Source of the DNA: Cryptosporidium bovis
Lineage: Eukaryota > Apicomplexa > Conoidasida > Eucoccidiorida > Cryptosporidiidae
Direction: 5' to 3'
Length of the DNA stretch: 64,000 nt
NCBI GenBank assembly: GCA_009768925.2
Contig: VHIT02000033.1
Location: forward strand, 248,001-312,000
In this document: positions 9,300-20,095 of the stretch, in pieces
How the letters are laid out: each line of letters starts with the position of its first letter
How positions within the stretch are numbered: the first letter of the stretch is position 1
The notes under the pieces: generated by a model
Told to the model about the DNA's origin: nothing
The model's input: only the letters and a program-made list of their open reading frames with translations
Database searches by the model: none
Made by a program: the position numbers and the translations under genes

Positions 9300-10217
9300 T
9301 TAGGCAGAGTCGCTATTTGCTAGCCAGAGAATTATCCTTGAACAATCATTCATACAATTTATAACTCTTTTTATGTTAAAATCTGGAGATACTTTTTTAA
9401 TCCACGAATAATCGTTATATCTAGTATTTTCATAAGCAAATGGTAAAGATAGAATAATACCTGCGTGCCAAGTGGAACATAAAGATACTTCTGATGCCTT
9501 ATATTTCATACATACATCTGGCAATCTATACAAATCCAGGCAAATTGACATAGAAAGAATCCTAAACATTTTCAAAGATTCATATTCATATTTTTCTTGA
9601 TCTTCAACTTCTTCGCCCTCTTCTTCGCCTTCTTCTTCGCCTTCCTCTTTAATTTCATCTTGTCTACTATCTCTTAATTTTGAAGAGTAAAGTAGTATTC
9701 TAGTGTATTTCTCTATATGTCCAAATGGTAATTCTAAATGGGTTATCTCAAAATTAATGGCTCTTAGAAGTGCAAACTCGTATGTTTTTATTTGTTCCAT
9801 AAAATAGTTGTACTCCTTGCCAGAATCCTTGTATATCCAAGAACTTGAAGACAAATCACGTTGGGTTACGTTCCTATTTGTTTGGCAAACTGAACTTGCT
9901 TTAATTATTCTATATAAAAATCTAGATAGTTCTGGAAGTTTTCTGCTACTTTTTGTAGGCTCTAAGTCCTCTCTTGACTTCCACGCTAACAGTACTGATG
10001 CTGCTGCTACAAACTTTCTATCTGTTTCTAATATATCGTATTTCGACCAAAACTGATATGTGTATAAATATGAAGTTAATATTATACCTGGCGAGAGGTG
10101 CAAGTTTGTGCAAAGAACTAAAACTAACTTGCTTGTTCCTAGGAGCAAATCTCTATAACCAGTACTTTCTTTTGCTAGTTTTGAAAGTTCCTTTCTGTAA
10201 TGAGCTTTTTCACCCAT
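9300..10217 (-). CDS. Transcription-type cyclin (K/T/L/C-like)
   Basis: A 305-residue protein with one recognisable cyclin box. YRDLLLGTSKLVLVLCTNLH matches helix 1 of transcription cyclins (cf. the YRREGARFI type), KFVAAASVLLAWKSRED matches the conserved helix 3 LAGKxEE region, and KTYEFALLRAINFEITHLEL matches the end of box one (ERxLLxTIxFDLxxxHP). The second cyclin fold is weak and interrupted by a Glu/Gly-rich repeat near 9600-9660. It probably partners a CDK9/12/11-like kinase that phosphorylates the Pol II CTD or splicing factors. Which subtype it is cannot be decided from sequence alone. Confidence 0.75.
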   Translation of the reverse strand: MGEKAHYRKELSKLAKESTGYRDLLLGTSKLVLVLCTNLHLSPGIILTSYLYTYQFWSKYDILETDRKFVAAASVLLAWKSREDLEPTKSSRKLPELSRFLYRIIKASSVCQTNRNVTQRDLSSSSWIYKDSGKEYNYFMEQIKTYEFALLRAINFEITHLELPFGHIEKYTRILLYSSKLRDSRQDEIKEEGEEEGEEEGEEVEDQEKYEYESLKMFRILSMSICLDLYRLPDVCMKYKASEVSLCSTWHAGIILSLPFAYENTRYNDYSWIKKVSPDFNIKRVINCMNDCSRIILWLANSDSA

Positions 10218-11344
10218 TTTACCTGACTGTCTGTTTTTATTTCAATGCTTTGTTCATATTACTTTAATAACTACAATGTAGATAAATATGGCGCCCCTTT
10301 TTTACGTTTTTTTGATAAATGTCAGTTACTTGGTTCAATTTATTTTACTCAAGCATAAGTGCTGAATATTGTTTAAGACTGTAGTTATTAGACAAATAAT
10401 ACAACAGTTATCTAGATAGTGTATAAGGTAGGTATCTCAGTTATCATTTTCATCTTTTTATGCAATAAAAAAATGTCTAAATTCTACTTGGCTTGCTCAT
10501 TATTGAATGATATATTCTCAACTAATTTTTTATTGTTTAGTCTTAAGTTTCAAGGAAATAGTTTTGAATAATATGTGGTTTAAGCATGCATATATACCTT
10601 TCTCACCCATGTCTAACTCAATAATAGTATTTGTGTGTTTATTAATTTCATTTATCCAAAGAAAAGGAAAACCAAGGATTTTGTCTAAACATTATGTGTA
10701 CATGCAAAATCTCACATGATTTTAAACAGAATTGGGTGTTACACATGCATTTTTTTTGTACATACACTGTCATATACCGGTATGCCAGCTATGTAAACAT
10801 GAACACTTTAGTAATCTCGGACATTAATGTTATTTTGGGATTTGAGTAAATAGGTGACAGAAACAACGAAAATATTGTGTATTACTAACTAAATAACAAG
10901 ATAAAATAGGAATTAAATGCATTTTTGCTTAGGCAAAAAAGGGAATCGAGAGAGAAAGCATCTTTTACGAGGGGAAAAGAGGGTCTATAAACTTACTGAA
11001 AATCTATTGAGGAAGTAGCCAAACTCAAAGGGAGTGAACATAATTTCCTATTTTTAATAATGAATTGCTGTAAATAAAAGAGATCAAAAAATAGTAAAAA
11101 ATATTAATTTACATATAATAGTCAACGTTCTGTACCAACATTAAGTGGGGTGGGGAATAAATTGATTTTACTATCTGCATTTAAAAGTAAACAGGCGGGA
11201 GCTTTTTTTTTGTGAGGTATAATACGATAGAATATTTCGCAGATAACAAGAGGGTAAATAAACGTTATCGTTTATACTACACATTAAAAAAAGACTTAGG
11301 AATATATATCAGAAAAATAACATAGAAGTTTAAAGGTGAAATAG
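10218..11344. other. Long divergent spacer between the cyclin gene and RPA1
   Basis: A 1.1-kb AT-rich spacer with a TGGCGCCC site near the cyclin gene, ATACCGGTAT (10774-10783), and purine-rich patches near 10950-11010. A 70-codon TTG-start frame at 10507-10719 is not convincing. Confidence 0.5.
10289..10296. promoter_or_regulatory. E2F-like TGGCGCCC site upstream of the cyclin gene
   Basis: The site lies about 72 bp upstream of the cyclin ATG. It differs by one base from the palindromic version found elsewhere in the window. Confidence 0.35.
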
Positions 11345-13835
11345 ATGGTCGAATACCCACCTGAACTCAATAGGGGAGTTTGTGACCAACTTCTTTCTGG
11401 AGTGACATCCCCAAGTGGGTCTGTAGTGGTTGTACTAGCCATAAATTTAATTCGTTCGGGACCCAGAGCACTGTAAGTTGAATGTAAAAATCAAATTAAA
11501 ATGAGCTATCTCTTTCTATTTTAATAGTCTAATAACAAAAAGAACAACTCTCTTTGAATGAAATACGGTTAAGGCACAAAAAATGGGTCAAATACAATAA
11601 TGATGTTTTTAAAATAAGATTAGACTTAAATACTAAGAGATGAATAAGTAAAAACAACGTCTTTAAAATGCATTATTAACTTATTTTAGTGTACATGTAA
11701 CAGATGCAGGTTCAAATTTATTTGATAATGGCTCGCCATTAAGCATAAGACTTGTTATGCCAGATGCGACACAGTTACAACCGGGAGATATGATTAAAAT
11801 ATTAAAGTTCTCTTTAAATGAGATACATTCAACAAAACTAGTGACAGTAATTCAGTTTGAAAGGATTGGACACTGGCAAGGTTTTTCTACAATGGGAAAA
11901 GCAATTCCGCATCCACATATGGGATCTGGAAAAACAAGTTCTTCGTCAGAGAACAAAACTGGTCAGAATCCAGCAAATAGTAATGCTAATATTCAAAGTG
12001 GGATGGTGAATATGAGTGACAACAGGAATAACGATATACATTCAGCGAATACAAATAGTAATTACTATAATTCAGCAGTTGCTAATAATAATAATTTGTC
12101 GAACAACCAAAATGCTAATTCAGGTCCAATTTCTGTATCCAATAATGGTATAAATACAAACTCAGTGAGATCGGGACCATATACATCTAATAATAATAAT
12201 AATGCATTAAAGGGGCCTATATCTAGGAACCAGGACGTTCCAGTATATCCAATAAAAAATATAACTTCATATCTTCACAGATGGAAAATAATAGGAAGAG
12301 TTGTGAGTAAGAGCGATATTAGGAAGTTTTCATCATCAAAAACGAAAGAGGGAAAAGTTTTTTCGTTTGAAGTATGTGATGCAGACGGAAGTGAGATAAG
12401 AGCAACATGTTTTACAAAAGCAGTTGATAAATTTTATGATTTTTTAAAAGAAGGTGAAGTTTATAGTTTTTCAAAAGGCGATGTTAAGGAGGCAAATGCA
12501 AGATTCAATACGACAGGACATGAGTTTGAGATAATATTTAATGAGGATGCTGAGATACAAAGTATGCCACAAGATGAAAGAATACCGAGAAAGGCTTACA
12601 ATTTCGTTAAGATATCGGATATAAGAACCTATTCAAAGGGCCAAACTTTGGATTTAATGGGTATATTGTTAAAGGCTGGTCCAATAACAACAATAACAGT
12701 GAAATCAACAGGTGCAGAGACGCAAAAAAGAGAATTGACTATTATAGATCAATCGGGTCACAGCATTGATTTAACATTGTGGTCTGAAAGAACACAATTA
12801 GACGAAAGTATGATACTAAATAATCCAGTAATTGCTGTTAAAAATGCAATAGTTGAGGAATTTAATGGATTTCGTTTGAAATTAGGTTCAAATTCATCAA
12901 TAGAGTGGAATCCAGTCGGGATCGAAAACTCTAGTAATTTAAGAATGTGGTTTAACAATAATGGTGGGCAAGCAATGATTCAAAACAATTTAGTTTCGCT
13001 TTCATCTAATAGTCCAACTTCTGGATCTAGTAATTACTCTAATTCACTTATTCAGAGGCAGACTATTGAAGAGATTATAACACTAGCTACTTCTGGTGGT
13101 ACTAGTGGTAACAATGGAGTAGCAGGTTCATCGGAAAATATTGACAATGGTATTTGGGTGTATGCATATGGAGCGATCAGATCAATAAGAGATAGTAAAT
13201 ATTACTGGAGTAGTTGCCCACAATGCAAGAGAAAAGTTACTGAGATTGAGGATCAAAATAGCATTAATTCCTTGGTATTGCCATATTCATCTGAGAGGAC
13301 TACAGCAAATAATCCTAGTGGTTTGAATATGGGGCCCAATTACCACTGCCCAAATTGTCAACAATCTATTGAAAATCCCATAAAAAAGTACATTTTAAGC
13401 TGTGACATAGTTGATTCAACTGGAACGTTAAGAGCTGTTGCCTTTGCTGAACATGGAGAAACCATAATGGGGGGATTACCCGTTGAAAAATTGGAATCAC
13501 TAAAGGAAAATTCTGATAAGAATACAGAAGATGTGTTTTCTGATAGAATATTTAGTGAGTGGGTATTTAAATTGAATGGAAAAAAGGAACTTTATCAGGA
13601 TTCAGTTACAATTAAATATCGCATTTTTAGTGCCGAAGACATGTCTTCTCCAGAGGTACTTAATAGGGAGGCCAAAAGAAAAATCGAGTATATTTATAAT
13701 AAATTAAACAATTCAGATGACATTATGGGAGGTAGTGGTGGTGTTGTTGAACCATCTACAACAAAGAGCATAAATTCAAATGGTAACGGCACTACTGTTA
13801 AGGTTGGTATGGGTTTTGCCCAATTTGGTTACTAG
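11345..13835 (+). CDS. RPA1: Replication protein A large subunit (RPA1/RPA70), two exons
   Basis: Exon 1 is 11345-11472 and exon 2 is 11690-13835, totalling 757 residues. The intron (11473-11689) starts GTAAGT and ends TTTTAG. Joining gives a continuous phase-2 frame (SGPRAL|VHVTDAGSN). Exon 1 restores the RPA70N domain that starting at the internal ATG 11757 would lose. A Ser/Asn-rich linker (about residues 90-150) precedes the ssDNA-binding OB folds A and B. Fold C holds a zinc finger with CPQC and, about 45 residues later, CPNC. RPA1 binds single-stranded DNA in replication and repair. A full-length long-type subunit with the N-terminal protein-interaction domain. Confidence 0.92.
11473..11689 (+). 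other. RPA1 intron (217 nt)
   Basis: Donor CT|GTAAGTTG, acceptor TTATTTTAG. The intron is A/T-rich and contains stops in all frames relevant to the gene. Only this splice keeps the conserved RPA70N domain joined to the rest. Confidence 0.88.
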
Positions 13836-14126
13836 ATTAACAAGAATACATAATCACGTGGATATTTTCAAGCAAAACTGCTTATTTATTGACGTATTGG
13901 TTATTTGTATTCGACCGATTTTACCCACTTGCCTAATGTATTAAAACACTCACCAGTGATTAAATTTCCAATTACGAATAGATCAAATAGAGAATAACTA
14001 TATTAGATATAAATTATAAAACAGTCTACTTTCAAATCTAGTGAATATTTTTATATAATAATTAATAGTTTTTTTATTGTCATAATTTACATATGGAACA
14101 AAATATAATAACTGTTCTGTCGTCAT

Positions 14127-14614
14127 TTAATTTGAAACTACATTCACTCCAGAAGATGATGGAGTGGCTTGTGCAGGTGTTGAATCGGATGAAGATTTAT
14201 TTAATGATTCGATCAAACTTTTGAGTTCACCTTCTGTCGCATCATATTGTTTCTCAAGTTCTACAATTGCAGAGTCCAAAGCAGCTTTTTCTTTTTCTAA
14301 GGCAGGCTTTATTGTTTTTACATTCCTTTCAACCATAACTCCTCCAACTACTCTAAAGCATCTCCTCTCAGGTTCAACCTTCTCAAATGCATTTAGTACC
14401 AAACCGTGTTCTTTACTATCTTGAGTAAGCTCTGATATCTTGTTATTCAATAATTTAAGTTTTCTTTCCAATTGTGAAATCTGTTCACCTATTACTCTAT
14501 TTTTATCCTCTAGGAAACATAAATAAGGGTTAGAAAGTGAAATTTAATGTTGAATTTATATTTCATAAACCAAATATATCACTTAAATTTTATTCCAAAC
14601 TAACCTATTGACAT
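14127..14614 (-). CDS. PFDN2: Prefoldin subunit 2 (beta-type), with a 10-nt first exon
   Basis: Exon 1 is 14605-14614 (ATGTCAATAG) and exon 2 is 14127-14509, giving 130 residues. The intron (14510-14604) runs from GTTAGT to TTTCCTAG, and the join completes a GAG codon (MSI|EDKNRVIGEQ). Within exon 2 there is no ATG before the conserved region. The protein is a helix-hairpin-helix coiled coil. CFRVVGGVMVERNVKTIKPA is the prefoldin 2 beta-hairpin signature (CYRMVGGVLVERTV in animals). It would form part of the hexameric prefoldin that delivers actin and tubulin to CCT. The C-terminus is a Ser/Thr/Ala-rich tail. Confidence 0.9.
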
Positions 14615-15230
14615 TTTCAAGTACAAAAGTTTGTTCCTAAAAATTACGCTTTATGTAATAATTTACTCCTACTGTTTATTCGCTTCTTCGCTATTGAGTT
14701 CTATGTTCTTTATTGTCTTTAATAGCGAAAAAGGTGGGGCAGGAAATAAAATACGGTTAATATGCCAACTTCTTTTTATATTTTAACTAGTTTTCTTGGG
14801 ACATTAATTTATATGAGGTACCGTATGTTGGCGCCATTTCAGATACCTATACATTAAATGGATAATTTCCAGATAATGAGTAAAAAAAAATGTTTGAATA
14901 AATAGATTTATGAATAGAATAAATAATTTAAATATAAAAAATTTCTGAACAAATATTGAGTGTTTTGGGAATATTTATATATATATATATATACATATAT
15001 GTATAGGTATTCGAGCATATTTGTTTTAAACGAAGTTTAATATTGTGTTGAAATTTAATAAGCATTTGAATTGGCACTTTTAAATCACAAATTAAGTTGG
15101 AAAAGGGTCTGTTATATTTTATGTTCAAGAGAAGGATAACATACCAAAACTTTTAAGCAGAGAAACAAGAGAATAGTAAACAAACAATATTCAACATAAG
15201 ATAAAGGATAAGCCTTTTGTCAAGTTAAGG
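14615..15230. other. Divergent spacer between prefoldin 2 and PP2C
   Basis: An AT-rich spacer with a TGGCGCCA palindrome (14829-14836) and a (TA)9 run (14976-14993). A 66-codon frame on the minus strand crosses the TA run and is low complexity. Confidence 0.5.
14829..14836. promoter_or_regulatory. E2F-like TGGCGCCA palindrome upstream of prefoldin 2
   Basis: A perfect palindrome about 215 bp upstream of the prefoldin 2 ATG and about 395 bp upstream of the divergent PP2C gene. Closeness suggests prefoldin 2 is the main target. Confidence 0.4.
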
Positions 15231-16328
15231 ATGAAATTTATCCCAGTAATAGGGGATCCATTTCATTTATCTTCTCAGAATAGGTTTTTGAGTAGATTTA
15301 AGGGGAGTAAGAATAAAATATTGGGAGAAAAAAGTAGGTTGGTTTTTTACACAGGAATATACACATCAAGAAGCCCAGTAAAACCACCTGGATATGAAAA
15401 TGAAGATTCTTATTGTGTGGATAAGAATCACATATGTATTGCAGATGGCGTAGGAGGCTGGATAACTCAAGGAATAAGTTCAGCTATGTATAGCAGGGAA
15501 TTGGTTAGAAATGTGGATGATAATTTAAAGTTGATAAAAAATAGTAAGAGAAAAATGGATAAAGAAGAATTTATAGAGCTTATTAATAATTCTTATGAGA
15601 AAACAAAGTCTTCAAGACTTATAGGCAGCTCAACATTAAGCATAGTACTTATGGATTCGTTAAATAAACTTCATGTTTTTAATTTGGGTGATTCAAAGTG
15701 TTTGATATATAGAATGTCAGAGAGAAGGGTTATATATGAATCTGATATACAACAGCACGACTTTAATATACCTTATCAACTTGGGACTGGAAGTTTTGAC
15801 AAACCAAAAGACGGTCAGTATTGTATATTTGATAATGTTAAAATAGGCGATACTGTTATTTTGGCTACTGATGGTCTCTGGGATAATCTTACAATTGAAC
15901 AAATTATTGGCATATTTGAGCATAATTTGGGTCTAGATCCTCAAATTATTGCTGAAAAACTTGGACAGAGAGCATTAAGATCTTCGCTAAACCTAAGTTA
16001 TGTTTCGCCATATTCTGTTTATGTTAACGAATTTTTGTCGGACAAAAGCTCTAGCTTTAATTCTTTTCGTGGTAATGATGATTCTAACAGCGTTAATACT
16101 ACTTTTGTTGGTATTGATGGAAACAGTAGTGTTAATTGCGATAAAAATGAATTAAATATTAAAAGACTTGGCTGCAATTCAAATAGTCTTTCTGACAATA
16201 GAAATAATATTGTTAGTGGTCACAATCATGGCAATTACTGCTACTCAAATTACTTTGGTGGAAAACCGGATGATATAACCATAACTATTGGTATTATAAA
16301 CAAGGACATAAATGATATTCATAAATAA
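15231..16328 (+). CDS. PTC7-like PP2C protein phosphatase (short form)
   Basis: A 365-residue PPM/PP2C-family Ser/Thr phosphatase of the PTC7/azurocidin-like (SpoIIE-related) group. Metal-binding motifs are visible: ENEDSY and IADGVGGW (motifs 1-2), LGDSKCLIY (motif 5-6), LATDGLWDNL (motif 8), and the terminal GGKPDDITITIGI (motif 11). The PTC7-type IADGVGGW differs from the DGHGG of classical PP2C. A Ser/Asn-rich insert of about 75 residues sits before the last motif. No clear targeting presequence is seen. A larger relative lies at 44910-47156, so the window holds two members of this group. Confidence 0.88.
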   Translation: MKFIPVIGDPFHLSSQNRFLSRFKGSKNKILGEKSRLVFYTGIYTSRSPVKPPGYENEDSYCVDKNHICIADGVGGWITQGISSAMYSRELVRNVDDNLKLIKNSKRKMDKEEFIELINNSYEKTKSSRLIGSSTLSIVLMDSLNKLHVFNLGDSKCLIYRMSERRVIYESDIQQHDFNIPYQLGTGSFDKPKDGQYCIFDNVKIGDTVILATDGLWDNLTIEQIIGIFEHNLGLDPQIIAEKLGQRALRSSLNLSYVSPYSVYVNEFLSDKSSSFNSFRGNDDSNSVNTTFVGIDGNSSVNCDKNELNIKRLGCNSNSLSDNRNNIVSGHNHGNYCYSNYFGGKPDDITITIGIINKDINDIHK

Positions 16329-16519
16329 ATATATTCATCAAAGCAATTCAAAGTTAATAATCACCTTATATTTATTTGCGATTAGATTGAAATAGGAAAT
16401 AACACATTACACTAGTACAAATCTAAAAAGTAGGAACTAGTGTATTTAGTTCGCGAGTGTATAAAAAGAATTTAATTAAAGTTATAAAAAATACGTACAT
16501 GTATAATACGATGTATTAA

Positions 16520-17044
16520 TTAGTGTTTGTTACAGGTAAAATTAACATCATTAAGAGTAATTTTAATAGAAATTATGCTTAAGTATCGTATTTTTGCGTA
16601 TGATTCCCATTCTCTATCTTCATTTACATGCTCATCCATTACTTTAATCGTACTTGTGTTTGTTTCTACACTTACTTTCTCTCCAAAATTAGATTTTAGA
16701 TCTTGAGCTAACCATATTGCGGTCATTATACAGGCACCCATTCCGTGAATAACGACACTGTTTTGTCCGCTTTCATTATTATTACGAATCATTTTCTTAT
16801 TCCTCCTGCAGCCAAGTCTCTCTGAATATATTGTATTATGGTACATTGTAGTGGTCAGTAACTTTATTGCTCTATTATAATATACAATTAATGGTCTTTT
16901 TCTAGTTACATATATCTCATTCTCTTTTACATCTGTTGGAACTATTTGTTTCTTAAATATTCTAGTTTTAATTCTAGAATGTCTATCAAACTTTGACATA
17001 TCGCTTTTAGTGTTTTCTGAATTTAAATCAAGAGTAATCATCAT
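16520..17044 (-). CDS. POP7: RNase P/MRP subunit POP7/Rpp20 (Alba-like)
   Basis: A 174-residue protein whose C-terminal half contains VVIHGMGACIMTAIWLAQDL and then VETNTSTIKVMDE. This is the Alba-fold pattern of Rpp20/Pop7 (cf. IHGLGxAIxRAIxIAL...NTSTVELVDE). The N-terminal half is basic and less conserved, including RKRPLIVYYN. It would pair with Rpp25/Pop6 and bind the P3 domain of RNase P and RNase MRP RNA, for pre-tRNA and pre-rRNA processing. Two ATGs in tandem open the frame at 17044; which is used is not decided. Confidence 0.78.
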   Translation of the reverse strand: MMITLDLNSENTKSDMSKFDRHSRIKTRIFKKQIVPTDVKENEIYVTRKRPLIVYYNRAIKLLTTTMYHNTIYSERLGCRRNKKMIRNNNESGQNSVVIHGMGACIMTAIWLAQDLKSNFGEKVSVETNTSTIKVMDEHVNEDREWESYAKIRYLSIISIKITLNDVNFTCNKH

Positions 17045-18382
17045 ATTTATTTATTGTTACAAAAATGAATTTATTACAAACTATTCATTATAACATCAGA
17101 TGTTACTCGTATTAAAAACATTTCTCAACCTTTGAATTCCTTTATTTCGTTCTTAAGAATTTATTTATTTACTTTTATTTTCTTTCGCATAGATTTGCGT
17201 AAAGTGTTCTAGGAGATAATTGGCAATTCAAAGTTATGTACTTTAATACTGGAGAAAATAAAGTTGAAGAGACTCAATCAATATATTTTAGCTAAGGTAT
17301 GCAAATGTATAAACAAATAAACAAATAAATAGATATATTTATATTCTTTTCTTGATTTTATTCTTCAAATTAAGTTTGCCGCCAAAAGTGAAAAATTTCT
17401 AGAGGAAGTAGTGCTCTATAAGAACGTCTGGATGTAGTTTAAGCCTTAATTATTGCACATATTTTAAAGGTGCGGAAAAATTTCAACACAAATTAACATT
17501 TCTGTTTTTGTTAATCTGCAAGTCTTATCTCAAAATTTATTTGAACATATTTCGTTATTGATTTTGAACACTGGTAGATTAGGTGTTTCGCGTTTAAATA
17601 CATGATGTTAGCATGTAGATAATGGAACGAAGTAGAAGTGGGAAAGTAGGTGCATTGTTTGCAACTGAAAATAGAGAAAAAAGATACTATTATTGTATCT
17701 GTGACGAGTATGTTACTGTGTCGAGAATATAAAATTATTTTATTTCTTGAAATGGAAGTTATTTATAACTCATTACTTCCTATTTCTATTATCTATCATT
17801 AAACATGTTTCGATCAATAGAGAAATATAGTGTAGACAAGTGTTATGTATATATATATATATATATATATCATTGAGAGCACAAATGTTTATTTAAATAT
17901 GTGGATATTAACAAATAAATTTATACCTTAACTATTACATATAAATAAGTATGATAATAGTTATTATTATTATTATAAACTACACTATAATTCCCTCATT
18001 TTTATCTTTTTTTTGAAAAAAATACATAGAATGTAACATTGTACACAAAAATAAATGGTACCGCGATGTCTTCTTGTCTCGTAATATCTCTGATCACGAG
18101 TTGCAAGAAAATTAATTTAGAAGTAAATTTAAAAAGTTATTAGCAATAATAAAATAAATGAATTAGGAGAAGTAGGATTTGTATTCATATACAATTTTTT
18201 TCAAGCAAGTTTACCTTGACTCTGACAGAGCCTGTAGCGATACGGTATATAAACAATTGGCACCTTGTTTCTTATTGATTGTATACCTACCATTGACTAT
18301 TTGGATACAACAAATTAGCAATTAAAAACAATAATCTGACGAACTTTTGATATAATTTGAATAGTTGAAAGTAAAAAACAAA
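17045..18382. other. 1.3-kb gene-free stretch
   Basis: A divergent spacer between POP7 and the Thr-Arg mucin-like gene. It holds GCCGCCAAAA (near 17380), a (TA)12 run (17847-17870), a GGTACCGCG element near 18057, and a poly-A/T-rich remainder. No coding frame or RNA gene is supported. Confidence 0.5.
17847..17870. repeat. (TA)12 microsatellite
   Basis: A perfect 24-nt TA dinucleotide run in the spacer upstream of the mucin-like gene. Length polymorphism is likely. Confidence 0.9.
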
Positions 18383-20095
18383 ATGATGTATAAAAATTGT
18401 ATAATTTATAAATTGATTGGTTTGTGTTTATTGTTACTCAAGTCAGTTTTAGCTGGTTCAGTTTTGAGTATTAATTTGTCAGAACCGAATCTAACGTTAA
18501 TAGATGATTCAGCAAATTCGACTTCAGGAAGTTCTGGGTTGTTGTCAAGTGACATTTTGCCTTCGGATTCAAGTATTGAGACAAATTTAACAGATGGATC
18601 ATATACTGAAAGTTACTATCTTTTAAGTTATATGAATGATTCTATACCTGTTTCTGGTCATGGTTTGAAAGATTTTAAGTATGGAATACAAGGTTTTGAA
18701 GGTACCAAACTATCTGAAGAATGTTTCGGAAATAATGCAAGCCAAGTTGTGATCTTTAATGGAACAAACCACAGAAGTACTTCAATGGATGATATTTTAT
18801 CTTCTTTGAACATGAAAAAAGGCGCTATCATTGTGAAAGAAGGTAATTCAACTTCAGAATTTGGTGCAATTTTCCTCAGGAGAATTATTATTAGGAGAGT
18901 GGTTCTCCCATGCGAAGAGGAAATAGCAGTAGTTATCCCTGAAGGAGCTATTTCTGGCGGAAATGAAAGTACTGATTTTACGAGCTCTACTACCACGAGA
19001 ACCACAACCACAACAAGAACAACTACAAGAACCACAACTACCACAAGAACAACTACAAGAACCACAACTACAACAAGAACAACTACAAGAACCACAACTA
19101 CCACAAGAACAACTACGAGAACCACAACTACCACAAGAACCACAACTACCACAAGAACCACAACAACTACAACCTATTTCGGGATGAATGAAAATACAAG
19201 CGCTGATTCACCTTTGGGTTTGTATTCTCCACTAGATTTCGAAAATGATGGAATAAAGAATGAAGTTGATTTTAATTTTGAGGAGTGTGGTGACGAGTGT
19301 TTGGAGTTGTACAATGTGCAACCAAAGGTAAGGGGATTAATAGAAACGTTTGAAAATGTACGTAATTCAGGGCAAATACCGGAAAGAAAACCACAATCTG
19401 AGGAAGTATTAAAATTGATTAGTTTAAGAGAGCCATTTACACAGGAGGAATCAGCTGAAGAAAAAGTGGTAAGCCCAGTACTGGAAAGTTTGAGAAATGG
19501 TACGTTAAAACACCTTGAGTTTATGACACCTGTATCCAAAATTCAGAAGGTTGAATATGTGCCAACAAGAGAAACAGTTAACAATATGGTTAATATAATA
19601 GAAAACAGAAACAATACTAATGTTACTCAGGATGATGGTTTATATATGGCCTCAGTGTTGACAAACATTACGAGAACTATTACAAAGAGACGCGTAGATA
19701 CTATAGTTACAAATGAAACAGTTCCATTGATGGCATATAAATTTGAGAACGTTCGAGGAGATGGAAGTGATTTAAGATTGGACTATAGAAGGATAGGAAA
19801 CTACACATTTTATGATATGTGTAATGACAAAACGAAAAGGTGTTTAGAAGATAAAAACAAAACGTTAGTTTTTGGACCTGAGACATTCCGGGCTCCCGAG
19901 TATGTAATTTACAATGTTACTAGAAACATTACTATTCCTGTTATTGTTAGAGCCTTTGGAAATTCAAGTGAGGATGCCGTTAACAAGTTGGAGTCACAAA
20001 TTAATGAGATGGGTTTGACTGTGGGAAGCGGTGTTAGGGTGAAAAGACTAAGAGGATCAGAAGGTGCGTATAATACTACTGTTACTGTAAACTAA
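18383..20095 (+). CDS. Secreted mucin-like protein with a Thr-Arg repeat tract
   Basis: A 570-residue protein starting at the tandem ATGs 18383/18386. An in-frame TTG just upstream is not used as start. Residues 9-30 form a signal peptide (IYKLIGLCLLLLKSVLAG). Residues 203-264 are almost pure Thr with spaced Arg; the unit TTTTTRTTTR (10 residues, 30 nt) repeats about four times plus partial units. The tract is a likely target for dense O-glycosylation. Many Asn-X-Ser/Thr sequons flank it. The C-terminal 300 residues are unique, with paired cysteines (CGDEC, CNDKTKRC). No transmembrane segment or GPI signal is seen, so a secreted product is likely. No known family is recognised beyond apicomplexan mucin-like proteins. 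Confidence 0.85.
   Translation: MMYKNCIIYKLIGLCLLLLKSVLAGSVLSINLSEPNLTLIDDSANSTSGSSGLLSSDILPSDSSIETNLTDGSYTESYYLLSYMNDSIPVSGHGLKDFKYGIQGFEGTKLSEECFGNNASQVVIFNGTNHRSTSMDDILSSLNMKKGAIIVKEGNSTSEFGAIFLRRIIIRRVVLPCEEEIAVVIPEGAISGGNESTDFTSSTTTRTTTTTRTTTRTTTTTRTTTRTTTTTRTTTRTTTTTRTTTRTTTTTRTTTTTRTTTTTTYFGMNENTSADSPLGLYSPLDFENDGIKNEVDFNFEECGDECLELYNVQPKVRGLIETFENVRNSGQIPERKPQSEEVLKLISLREPFTQEESAEEKVVSPVLESLRNGTLKHLEFMTPVSKIQKVEYVPTRETVNNMVNIIENRNNTNVTQDDGLYMASVLTNITRTITKRRVDTIVTNETVPLMAYKFENVRGDGSDLRLDYRRIGNYTFYDMCNDKTKRCLEDKNKTLVFGPETFRAPEYVIYNVTRNITIPVIVRAFGNSSEDAVNKLESQINEMGLTVGSGVRVKRLRGSEGAYNTTVTVN
18989..19174 (+). repeat. In-frame Thr-Arg repeat, 30-nt unit
   Basis: About 186 nt of ACN/AGA codons. 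Four near-identical 30-nt units encode TTTTTRTTTR, flanked by partial units. Units differ only at synonymous third positions such as ACC/ACA and ACA/ACG. A typical site for length variation between isolates. Confidence 0.9.

Noticed and set aside
10507-10719. 70-codon frame
   Set aside because: Non-ATG start, hydrophobic low-complexity composition, no conserved motif.
11757-11759. ATG as the RPA1 start
   Set aside because: It would drop most of the RPA70N domain; an upstream exon (11345-11472) with consensus splice sites restores it.
17847-17870. TA run as an origin or telomere-like element
   Set aside because: Simple dinucleotide repeat without any further structure.
18658-19161. 167-codon minus-strand frame rich in Val and Leu
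   Set aside because: It is the antisense shadow of the Thr-Arg repeat; its composition follows from the repeat on the other strand.
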